Assembly: GCA_964555055.1 (NCBI GenBank)
Contig: CAZKQW010000016.1
Span: forward strand, 1 to 41,475
Length of the DNA stretch: 41,475 nucleotides
Source: GCA-016699445 sp964555055
Lineage (GTDB): Bacteria > UBA10199 > JACPAL01 > GCA-016699445
Reading direction: 5' to 3'
The position numbers and the translations under genes are program-made. Each line of letters starts with the position of its first letter. The stretch's first letter is position 1. The notes under the pieces were generated by a model. It saw only the letters and a list, made by a program, of their open reading frames with translations, did not search any database and was not told where the DNA came from. Below, in pieces: positions 7,376 to 13,389 of this stretch.

Positions 7376-7400
7376 AAAAACCGCTAGTCACACCGCTACC
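7376..7400. repeat. Subterminal repeat of element 2, left copy
   Basis: This stretch ends in TCACACCGCTACC (7388-7400), identical to 11580-11592, and upstream both copies share an A-run plus CCGCT with small gaps. The copies lie about 75-85 bases inside attL and attR in the same orientation. That is where tyrosine integrases often have arm-type binding sites. The left copy overlaps the integrase stop codon. Confidence 0.5.
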
Positions 7401-8299
7401 CCTGCTGCTTGCGCACTCTTTTCTTCCTTGGCTTGCAAAAGGGATTTTCCGAATTCAGCATGGATTACGTTGCCCGAACTTCCAACAGAAACAATGTTCG
7501 CCTTACGGCTTAACTCATTCTTTGAGAAGTGAATATAGTACTTACGAGTTAACTCTGGTGTTGAATGCCCCAAGATTTCTTGAAGGTCTGTGAGGTATCC
7601 TCCGTTTTGCATGTAAAGGGTCGCGAAGGTATGCCTCAATCCGTGGACACCGATATACTTGACTCCACTTTCCTTACATAACTTCGGAATGACCTTCTTC
7701 ACCAAATCTTCGGGATTTAAGATGTTGCTGTTCTCGTTCGTCCAGATGAGGCCTTCCGATCTGCCACGAAGAAGAGGATAGAGGTATTCTTGAGCTGCAT
7801 TGTTGATGCCAATGATTCGGCTCCCATTCTTCGTTTTATAACGGATGCCTCTCGTCGCCTTGCACCACGTTCTGTTCACATGAATGAGATGGGCGGTTGA
7901 ATCAATTTGGCTAACATCAAGGACAACGGCCTCACCGATTCTCAATCCCATATTCAGTAGAACGACCCATAAAGAATAATGCTTTGATCCGTACGTGGAT
8001 AAAAAGGATCGAACTCGATTGATGCTGGCTCCCTTGAGATCATGCTTCCGTAATTCACCCAGGAAGAATTCGTGATTATCAATACTGACAAGACGCATGT
8101 CATTTTCGCCGTAATACGGATTCAGATAAAGCCTAAAGTATGTTTTGGCCTTTTCTATAGTGCCTGGCGCACGGCCTTTACTTTCGGCAAAGGCCAGATA
8201 CTTTTCAAACAGCATGTCCAAGGTGATCTTCCGATGAAAAGTACTGATCTTTTGGTCACGCTTGAATCTTATCTCATTAATCCAAGCCTCGTACTTCAC
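7388..8299 (-). CDS. int: Tyrosine integrase 2, apparently shortened in the middle
   Basis: A tyrosine recombinase of about 303 residues from a GTG at 8299. Catalytic residues are present: Arg120 (NMGLRIGEAV), Lys157 (TKNGSR), His219 and Arg222 (HGLRHTF), His245 (ILGHST) and Tyr254. The core-binding domain runs from about 22 to 100 and then jumps from INRVRSFLST directly to KHYSLWVVLLNMGLR. About 40-50 residues that usually link the two domains (the segment ending in a '..NP' turn) are missing in frame. Activity is therefore uncertain. An earlier ATG at 8422 would overlap the HTH gene by 146 bases and add residues unlike an integrase N-terminus, so the GTG start is preferred. The 3' end faces the tRNA, 87 bases away. 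Confidence 0.85.
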   Translation of the reverse strand: MKYEAWINEIRFKRDQKISTFHRKITLDMLFEKYLAFAESKGRAPGTIEKAKTYFRLYLNPYYGENDMRLVSIDNHEFFLGELRKHDLKGASINRVRSFLSTYGSKHYSLWVVLLNMGLRIGEAVVLDVSQIDSTAHLIHVNRTWCKATRGIRYKTKNGSRIIGINNAAQEYLYPLLRGRSEGLIWTNENSNILNPEDLVKKVIPKLCKESGVKYIGVHGLRHTFATLYMQNGGYLTDLQEILGHSTPELTRKYYIHFSKNELSRKANIVSVGSSGNVIHAEFGKSLLQAKEEKSAQAAGVAV

Positions 8300-8567
8300 G
8301 CTCTCGTCTTTGTTCTTGATACTTCGGATGCTTCTTATATTTTGCTCTCTTCCTTGCCAATGAATCGTCAAGAAAGGCACTGACCACTTCGTCCAAGTAA
8401 TGCATGGCGGTATCTCCGACATAATGGTGAGGGAGAGCGCCGCAAGAGGTCATACGCGCGACCCATGTCACCGATTTGCGGAGGATCAATGCCACATCTT
8501 CCTTGGTGAGGATTTTGTGTGTGAGCGGGTTGTCAAAGAACCTAAAGCTATCCCGCTCGTACTTCAC
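8277..8567 (-). CDS. Excisionase-like HTH protein
   Basis: A protein of about 96 residues. LTKEDVALILRKSVTWVARMTSCGALPHHYVG and MHYLDEVVSAFL form an HTH_17/AlpA-like winged helix of the kind used by excisionases. A basic tail follows (ARKRAKYKKHPKYQEQRRERE). It overlaps the integrase start by 23 bases, the same arrangement as in element 1. The start is uncertain: GTG at 8567 with GAGG 8 bases upstream, or TTG at 8585. The 12 bases GTGAAGTACGAG at this GTG recur exactly at the putative GTG start of the integrase. Confidence 0.65.
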   Translation of the reverse strand: MKYERDSFRFFDNPLTHKILTKEDVALILRKSVTWVARMTSCGALPHHYVGDTAMHYLDEVVSAFLDDSLARKRAKYKKHPKYQEQRREREVRGLD

Positions 8568-8693
8568 TTGTCGATCCTCGGTCAATCAGCTTTCCATTTT
8601 TAAACTCATACAATCGTCTTCACGTCAGGCACTCTCCGAAAATTTTTCAACGTTCCAACGATGGGGAAGTCATTGTTGGTAATACTCATGACT

Positions 8694-9059
8694 TTAAAAT
8701 GAAAAGCGGAAGCCTGTGATCGTCGCGTTCGCTGAAGATGTTCCGGGGCTTCCAGATGAAGAGCTTGCTTCAGTACCTGACGCTTCCTTGGTTTTGGGGG
8801 TTGTTGAAGTTGCTGGCGCGGGATCGGAAAGTTCATTCCGATTCACGTTAGCAGTGCCATCTTGCTCTTGCTGCGCCTTGAGGAATTGTGTCAGTCGCTC
8901 CTCTTGGCTTTTGTTGAGGCCTCGCAAGCCGTGCTCAAACAGGCTCAGCGTCGGCTGGGAAATTCCTGTGGCGATGGCAACTTGATACTGGGACCAACGG
9001 TGCTCGTATCGAAAATATCGAAGCTGGCTGGCTAATGGGATAGAATCTTGTTGTGTCAT
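8694..9059 (-). CDS. XRE-family HTH regulator with a low-complexity tail
   Basis: A protein of 121 residues. Residues about 8-60 form a Cro/C1 helix-turn-helix: LASQLRYFRYEHRWSQYQVAIATGISQPTLSLFEHGLRGL. From about residue 65 the protein becomes a Ser/Thr/Pro/Glu/Ala-rich disordered tail with no fold, ending GFRFSF. It probably represses or activates element genes. The ATG at 9059 is chosen because it gives the canonical N-terminus; an upstream TTG at 9101 would overlap the HTH remnant on the other strand. No strong ribosome-binding site is seen. It is followed by the excisionase-like and integrase genes on the same strand. Confidence 0.75.
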   Translation of the reverse strand: MTQQDSIPLASQLRYFRYEHRWSQYQVAIATGISQPTLSLFEHGLRGLNKSQEERLTQFLKAQQEQDGTANVNRNELSDPAPATSTTPKTKEASGTEASSSSGSPGTSSANATITGFRFSF

Positions 9060-9078
9060 ACGGCATGATTTGGGCGCC

Positions 9079-9150
9079 GTAGCATTAGATAAATTGTGCA
9101 AATATTTTAAGTGTAAACCACAGGATATTTTAGAATATCGCAGTTCTTGA
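9079..9150 (+). pseudogene. C-terminal remnant of an HTH_26-type regulator
   Basis: Reading from 9079, the plus strand gives VALDKLCKYFKCKPQDILEYRSS and a stop at 9148-9150. This is the classic C-terminus of an HTH_26 repressor and resembles the end of the intact regulator at 2293-2553 (LDKLCKYLKKGPSHLIYF). Upstream of 9079 the frame stays open but carries no HTH, and the DNA is the antisense of the XRE gene. The N-terminal half has thus been replaced, marking an old recombination junction near 9078 inside element 2. Confidence 0.75.
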
Positions 9151-9445
9151 CTAATTAGAGGAGTGATGACGCTCGGTGGAGGCTTATCTTTTTCGGCAGA
9201 ATAAGTTTCACCCCTTTTTATAGCCTCATCACCTGAATTGGTGAAAAGTGGTTCTGGTGGCTTGGTGCTGGAAGCGTTTTCTTCTGGTTAGCGTTGTAAG
9301 ACCTGTTTCAAAATAATCACATCCCGCCGTCGATTTTGCGCAACTTTTTTTAGTTCTGCTCGAAAAAAACACACAATGGCCACGACTACCTTTTGTGGAT
9401 AGACGGGGAGCATTGCTGATTATCGATTAAAAAGAGAGGAAGACT
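9151..9445. other. 295-base non-coding region between the HTH remnant and the next gene
   Basis: No gene seen. It contains a small hairpin (TCACC/GGTGA at 9229-9233 and 9240-9244). It presumably holds the promoter of the 9446 gene, but no convincing -35/-10 pair could be chosen. Confidence 0.35.
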
Positions 9446-10030
9446 ATGCTTAAGTTGTCGCTCACCAATCTAGCCCAATTAGGGCTGACACACGCTATAA
9501 CGGCTGGGTATCATCAGACAGCCCAAACTACACCCTTGAATCAACAGAATATGGAAGCCGCTTATCGTGGTCTACGAGCTATAGGCGCTGGTGATTTTCT
9601 GGGTCACTTTAAAGGTCCATTGGCTAGAGAGATTCAAACGCACGGAATTGAAGCTGCCCCTGAGGACGGATTAAACGCAGAAAATTATGTTTTGGAAAAT
9701 TTCTTGAGGCTGGGTTGCCTTATGTATGCTCTTCTAAGTGGAATTTCGATAAGAGAAGCCGCTACTCAATTGCAAGTGACGCTACCTGAAGATAGCTCTT
9801 CGTTCAGTGTTGCAGCGTGTAGCACTTTACCACCGGCTATGGAAGCCGTTATGAAGCATACTTTGGCTTTTTCAAGTATCTTAAAGGCAGTAGGCTTAGA
9901 TGTTGTGGTCGATCATCTTATCTCGCAAGGGTCTTCACAAGAAGAGGCGTTGCACTACCTTGCAGGAAAGGATGTGCACGTACTTTATGAGCTTGATGGC
10001 AGCGACAAAGGACATGGAAGCAATACGTGA
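9446..10030 (+). CDS. Unknown protein of element 2
   Basis: A protein of 194 residues preceded by a GAGGAAG ribosome-binding site 5 bases before the ATG. It is rich in Ala, Leu and Gly and predicted mainly helical. A hydrophobic helix near residues 86-101 (FLRLGCLMYALLSGISI) is too short and polar to be sure of membrane insertion. No motif or family is recognised. It converges with the nucleotidyltransferase operon across a 230-base gap. As the only plus-strand gene of the element it is a candidate cargo gene, for example a partner or regulator of the neighbouring module. Confidence 0.55.
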   Translation: MLKLSLTNLAQLGLTHAITAGYHQTAQTTPLNQQNMEAAYRGLRAIGAGDFLGHFKGPLAREIQTHGIEAAPEDGLNAENYVLENFLRLGCLMYALLSGISIREAATQLQVTLPEDSSSFSVAACSTLPPAMEAVMKHTLAFSSILKAVGLDVVVDHLISQGSSQEEALHYLAGKDVHVLYELDGSDKGHGSNT

Positions 10031-10260
10031 TTTGATGAATTAGACGCGTCCGCTACCACAGGCGCAGTCAGCCGTGATGCTAATGCTGGGAAAACTCGCC
10101 CAAGGTTGAGCTACCTTGAGAGACCGGGTTTTACCGAAGGCGAAGGTTCTGGCAGCGTCATTATAGGAAAGCCCACCTCTTAACTGAGCGGCAGCTACAC
10201 CGTTCTTAACTCTGCCAACGACTGCTTCGTTCTTTAAACAGTGAAATGAAGAGAAATTTT

Positions 10261-10995
10261 CTAAAACTCTAACCCCGCCAGCGCATTTAATCTGGAGCGG
10301 GCTGGAGATTTGATTTTGAAGACCCTCGATAGTCCCGCTTTTTCGTCCTCCATGAACCCGATCTCCTTAAACGATTGGAGTTCGTGGTAAACCGGCTCAT
10401 AGCTCTGCCCCAGCGCTTGAGCAACTTGATGAGCATTGCCTTGCTTATATTCCAAGAAATAAGCGAGGAGATCGGCTTTTAAGATGGGACCAAAAAGGGC
10501 GCGGAGGGCGAGGTTGCGGTTGTGCTTGAGAACGTACGGCTTTTCCATAATTGCGCCCTCACTGGACTCCATCTCACGGCTAATGAGGTTCCATCGTTTC
10601 CAGACCGTCAAATTTTCCTCCCGATTTCTTTCGGATTGAACGGGAGACGATGCGATCCGATTGAAAACAAACTCAGGAGTTTTTGCCTTACGGCAGTATT
10701 TTTTAACGTACCGCAAGGTAGAACGCGATTCTTCTTCCAAGACGGAATCTATGATCGCTCCCAAGATGGCGGTTTCCTTTTCGCTTTTAACGAGTCGGAT
10801 GAGGCGTGTGCCGTTCACGAGGTCGTGATGTTTTAGCAACCATCCGCGCATCCCAAACAACAAACGGGAATCGTCCCGCCCGGCATGAGCGGTCTCAATG
10901 AGCGTCCTCTCCAAGTCGATCAAGATCGGCTCAGAATGCGGTTCATGAAAGCCGATACCCAATTGGGTCCAAGTTTTGTAAAAACGATCAGGCAA
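10261..10995 (-). CDS. Winged-helix partner of the nucleotidyltransferase
   Basis: A protein of 244 residues. The C-terminal part (about 165-235: LKADLLAYFLEYKQGNAHQVAQALGQSYEPVYHELQSFKEIGFM) is an ArsR/MarR-like winged helix with recognition helix and wing. The N-terminal 150 residues are helical and Arg-rich and unassigned. The TTG start has an excellent GGAGGAG ribosome-binding site 7 bases upstream, inside the end of the nucleotidyltransferase gene, and the two overlap by 8 bases. This predicts translational coupling and a paired function. By analogy with AbiE-type systems, where a winged-helix protein is antitoxin and autorepressor, it may neutralise the enzyme and bind the palindrome at 11525. 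The analogy is inference; no AbiEi homology is claimed. Confidence 0.7.
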   Translation of the reverse strand: MPDRFYKTWTQLGIGFHEPHSEPILIDLERTLIETAHAGRDDSRLLFGMRGWLLKHHDLVNGTRLIRLVKSEKETAILGAIIDSVLEEESRSTLRYVKKYCRKAKTPEFVFNRIASSPVQSERNREENLTVWKRWNLISREMESSEGAIMEKPYVLKHNRNLALRALFGPILKADLLAYFLEYKQGNAHQVAQALGQSYEPVYHELQSFKEIGFMEDEKAGLSRVFKIKSPARSRLNALAGLEF

Positions 10996-11503
10996 GTTTC
11001 CACTCCTCCAGTTGTAATTTAATGGTCAATGCCGCCTTCGGGTCGAACTTTGAAATTCGATCTAAGTTAGAGGCGATGATTCTGACATCCTCGGCTGTGA
11101 CGCCTATGGTTTCAATATCGGCCAAGTCCCGCTCACGAGCCGCCCGGAGTTTCATCAGGATCAAATCCGGTTTTCCCAGCGAATAGATCGTCAAATTTTT
11201 GAGACCAAGATCGACTGGAATTAGCCGTTCCTTCCAACCCAATGTCAGGTAATCACAAAAACCTTTTGCGGAGTCGTTCAACCAATGAGGATCAGCTCCG
11301 GTCTCTTCGGCAACCTCCGAAACTTTTTTCCGTAGATGATCGCTTAATGGAAGAGGACCAATGACATCCAAGTCGAAAGTCTGCCTCTTGCCGCCGAAAG
11401 CCAAGGCGACGGCCATCCCTCCGCACAGAATGATCTGCTCCAGGCGTTCGAGCTTCTGGTCCAAAAGATGGAGCAGATTCGTGATTTCGATGCCGGGTTT
11501 CAT
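10988..11503 (-). CDS. Nucleotidyltransferase-fold protein (DUF6036/AbiEii-like)
   Basis: A protein of 171 residues. Residues 28-48 (GGMAVALAFGGKRQTFDLDVI) show the nucleotidyltransferase hallmark: GG pair, then Arg-x-Thr-x-Asp-Leu-Asp with the metal-binding Asp44 and Asp46. Further on, LMKLRAARERDLADI (116-130) is the K-x(4)-R-x-x-D-x-x-D helix common to minimal and DUF6036 nucleotidyltransferases. Relatives transfer nucleotides to RNA or protein, and several are toxins. The ATG at 11503 is preferred because a perfect palindrome covers the upstream TTG at 11542. It overlaps the winged-helix gene downstream, forming a two-gene operon at the right end of element 2. Confidence 0.8.
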   Translation of the reverse strand: MKPGIEITNLLHLLDQKLERLEQIILCGGMAVALAFGGKRQTFDLDVIGPLPLSDHLRKKVSEVAEETGADPHWLNDSAKGFCDYLTLGWKERLIPVDLGLKNLTIYSLGKPDLILMKLRAARERDLADIETIGVTAEDVRIIASNLDRISKFDPKAALTIKLQLEEWKLA

Positions 11504-11524
11504 TCTGTTTATGATCCTACATAC

Positions 11525-11547
11525 TATTATTGAATTATTCAATAATA
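11525..11547. promoter_or_regulatory. Perfect 23-base palindrome, likely operator of the nucleotidyltransferase operon
   Basis: Arms TATTATTGAAT and ATTCAATAATA are exact inverted repeats of 11 bp around one central base. The site ends 21 bases upstream of the nucleotidyltransferase ATG, where a repressor would block the promoter. A dimeric DNA-binding protein, probably the winged-helix partner, is the obvious candidate. Strong symmetry and position support the call; binding is inferred. Confidence 0.7.
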
Positions 11548-11565
11548 AAGACCGTCAAAAAAGTC

Positions 11566-11592
11566 GAAAAACAACCCGCTCACACCGCTACC
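11566..11592. repeat. Subterminal repeat of element 2, right copy
   Basis: An A-run, CCCGCT and TCACACCGCTACC (11580-11592) match 7376-7400 with small gaps. It ends 82 bases before attR. It partly overlaps a 7-bp hairpin CACCGCT/AGCGGTG (11583-11589 and 11597-11603). Possible integrase arm site. Confidence 0.5.
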
Positions 11593-11674
11593 TCATAGCG
11601 GTGCAGCGCCTTTCCAGCGACATTTTGGCTTTGTAAGTTATTGGAGTTACTAAAATTAGTATTGCGAGATCGCT

Positions 11675-11713
11675 TTTTAAGTCCTGTGTGTCTACCAATT
11701 CCACCACCCGGGC
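11675..11713 (-). repeat. attR: orphan 5' half of tRNA-Leu
   Basis: Identical to 7263-7301. It contains acceptor 5' strand, D arm and half of the anticodon arm of tRNA-Leu, but lacks the variable and T arms, so it cannot make a tRNA. It lies 13 bases downstream of tRNA-Cys on the same strand, showing that the undisturbed locus was a tRNA-Cys/tRNA-Leu pair. Transcription of tRNA-Cys would run into this fragment. Confidence 0.88.
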
Positions 11714-11726
11714 ACTTGCTGATTTG

Positions 11727-11798
11727 AGGCACGGGCGGGAATCGAACCCGCGGATAGAAGTTTTGCAGACTTCCGCCTTACCACTTGGCCACCGTGCC
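11727..11798 (-). tRNA. tRNA-Cys (anticodon GCA)
   Basis: A 72-base tRNA. The acceptor stem GGCACGG pairs with CCGTGCC, the D loop is AAGTGGTAAGG, the anticodon stem-loop is GAAGTCTGCAAAACTTC with GCA, and the T arm is CGCGGGTTCGATTCCCGC. CCA is not encoded. A strong promoter lies just upstream. Confidence 0.96.
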
Positions 11799-11819
11799 AT
11801 TTCCTTAAAGGAAACCCCC

Positions 11820-11847
11820 ATTATTATCTCTTTAGAACTTGAGTCAA
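11820..11847 (-). promoter_or_regulatory. Sigma-70 promoter of the tRNA-Cys (formerly tRNA-Cys/Leu) operon
   Basis: On the minus strand, TTGACT (11847-11842), a 16-base spacer and AATAAT (11825-11820) are followed by a G-rich discriminator (GGGGG). This is the usual arrangement of stable-RNA promoters under stringent control. The tRNA begins about 20 bases after the -10 box. Confidence 0.6.
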
Positions 11848-11879
11848 TGTTCGTTTTATATCAGGGTCCCCAAAATTTT

Positions 11880-12305
11880 ATGCGCTATTTAGGACTCGAC
11901 GTAGGGACGAAGACGATCGGCATCGCCGTTAGCGACGGGATGGGGTGGACCGCCCAGGGTGTGACGACCCTTGAACGGAGGAATTACCGCGAGGATGCGG
12001 CCGCCCTGGAGGCGTTGGCCTGCGAATACGAAGCCACGGCTTTGGTGGTGGGACTGCCCTTGAGCATGAACGGGGAGGAGGGGGCCCAGGCGCAGTTCGT
12101 CCGGAAGACCATGGACGAGTTGGCGAAGCTCATGAAGCCGCTCCCGGTCCATTTTTGGGACGAACGCCTCTCGACCGCGGCGGCGGAGCGGTCGTTGTTG
12201 GAGGCGGATCTTTCTCGTGAGAAACGCAAAAAAGTGATAAATAAGATGGCGGCGGTGTTCATCCTGCAGGGTTTCTTGGATGCGCGTCCGCCTGCGGGCG
12301 AATAG
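11880..12305 (+). CDS. ruvX: RuvX/YqgF: Holliday junction resolvase-like, pre-16S rRNA nuclease
   Basis: A protein of 141 residues with the RNase H fold of the YqgF/RuvX family. The N-terminus MRYLGLDVGTKTIGIAVSD carries the first metal Asp (DVG). VVGLPLSMNG is the second block and FWDERLSTAAAERSL holds the DERLST motif with conserved Asp and Glu. The family processes the 5' end of 16S rRNA in E. coli and was first predicted to resolve Holliday junctions. Length is typical. The start at 11880 gives the canonical N-terminus; an ATG at 11847 is possible. mltG starts 35 bases downstream, a pairing common in bacteria. G+C content rises sharply here compared with the element. Confidence 0.95.
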   Translation: MRYLGLDVGTKTIGIAVSDGMGWTAQGVTTLERRNYREDAAALEALACEYEATALVVGLPLSMNGEEGAQAQFVRKTMDELAKLMKPLPVHFWDERLSTAAAERSLLEADLSREKRKKVINKMAAVFILQGFLDARPPAGE

Positions 12306-12340
12306 ATCATTCGTAGGTCGTTCAGGCATGGGGGGAGTAC

Positions 12341-13339
12341 GTGAAGAAAATAGTGAGATGGTTCGGCGTGATGGTCGTGATCGCCAGTATCTTATTGGGT
12401 GTTCTCATCGTGAACCTTTTCTTCTTCCTCGAGACCCCCTTCGGCGAGAGCAACGTCAGCTTGAGGTTCGAAAAGGGCACATCCGTCAACGAAATCGTCC
12501 GCAAACTCGAGAAGTCCCAGGTCATCTCCAACATCCCTTTCTTCAAGGCCTACGTGTGGTTCACGGGCACGGGAAGCAGCTTAAGGGCAGGAGAATATAT
12601 CTTCCCCCCACGGCAGACGCCGCGGGATGTCCTCTCGCGCCTCTTGAAGGGGGATTTTTCCACGCACAAGGTGACGATCCCCGAGGGGTGGACGGCGCGT
12701 CAGATCGCTCTCCATCTGGCGGGTCTTGATCTGGTGGATCCTCGGGCTTTTTTACTCAAGTGCATCGATCAGAACTTCATCAAATCCCTCGGCCTCCATG
12801 TGCCTACCCTAGAAGGCTATCTCTACCCCGACACCTACGAGATCTATAAGCCCAAGGACGAGGAAGAGGTCATCCGCAAGATGGTCGAACGCTTCAAAGA
12901 CGTGTACATCAAGAACTTCGCCGGGCAAGAATCCCACGTGGGCCTGCCGATCGAGAGCGTGATCACGCTAGCGTCCATCGTCGAGAAGGAGACCGGAAAC
13001 GCCGCGGAACGCCCGATCATCGCCTCCGTCTTCCTCAACCGCCTGCGCAAGAATATGCCGCTGGCGAGCGATCCGACCATCATCTACAGCATCGCCGATT
13101 TTTCGGGAAACCTGACCCGCGCGGACCTCGAGCGTCCCGGACCGTATAATTCCTATCTCAACGTCGGCCTCCCGCCGACCCCGATCTGCAGCCCCGGGAA
13201 GGAAGCCATCCAGGCCGTCCTTAATCCCCTGCAGACGAACTACCTCTTCTTCGTCTCCCGCAATGACGGCACCCACCAGTTCTCCGAGACGGAGGACCAG
13301 CACTTCGCGGCGGTGAGGAAGTACCAGCAGGGTAAGTAG
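12341..13339 (+). CDS. mltG: MltG endolytic murein transglycosylase
   Basis: A protein of 332 residues from a GTG with GGGGGAG 5 bases upstream. An N-terminal membrane anchor (about 6-30) precedes a LysM-like region and the YceG catalytic domain. Visible motifs are LEGYLYPDTY, ASIVEKET (catalytic Glu), LASDPTIIYS and GLPPTPICSPGKEAI. MltG cuts nascent glycan strands in the periplasm and sets peptidoglycan chain length. The downstream aminotransferase gene follows after 50 bases but has visibly different base composition, so co-function is doubtful. Confidence 0.96.
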   Translation: MKKIVRWFGVMVVIASILLGVLIVNLFFFLETPFGESNVSLRFEKGTSVNEIVRKLEKSQVISNIPFFKAYVWFTGTGSSLRAGEYIFPPRQTPRDVLSRLLKGDFSTHKVTIPEGWTARQIALHLAGLDLVDPRAFLLKCIDQNFIKSLGLHVPTLEGYLYPDTYEIYKPKDEEEVIRKMVERFKDVYIKNFAGQESHVGLPIESVITLASIVEKETGNAAERPIIASVFLNRLRKNMPLASDPTIIYSIADFSGNLTRADLERPGPYNSYLNVGLPPTPICSPGKEAIQAVLNPLQTNYLFFVSRNDGTHQFSETEDQHFAAVRKYQQGK

Positions 13340-13389
13340 AGCTTTTTTCGCAACTTCTTAAATCTTTGTGTCGAGAGTACGGTATCGGT

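Larger units (their letters stand above)
7263..11674. mobile_element. Integrated element 2 (4.4 kb) in tRNA-Leu
   Basis: Defined by the 39-bp direct repeats. Contents from left to right: tyrosine integrase and excisionase-like HTH (minus), XRE regulator (minus), remnant of a second HTH gene (plus), an unknown 194-residue gene (plus), and a winged-helix protein with a nucleotidyltransferase (minus) under a palindromic operator. The integrase lies next to attL with its 3' end towards the tRNA. An imperfect repeat of about 25 bases lies about 85 bases inside each end. There are no replication, transfer or virion genes, so it would be mobilised passively or by element 1, or it may be defective because its integrase looks shortened. 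Confidence 0.85.

Noticed and set aside
1160..9240. Similarity between 1164-1230 and 9202-9240 (ATAAGTTT..CCCCTT and ATAG.CTCATCA), possibly a shared element end
   Set aside because: Needs large gaps and the matched words are short; it could be chance, and a computed alignment would be needed.
10040..10236. Open minus-strand frame of about 63 codons ending DCACGSGRV in the gap between convergent genes
   Set aside because: No start codon or ribosome-binding site at a sensible place and no recognised family; may be a gene relic but not supportable. The gap also holds a hairpin CAAGGT/ACCTTG (10101-10118) without a T-run.
11503..11542. TTG at 11542 as start of the nucleotidyltransferase
   Set aside because: It lies inside the perfect palindrome, and the ATG at 11503 gives the usual N-terminus.
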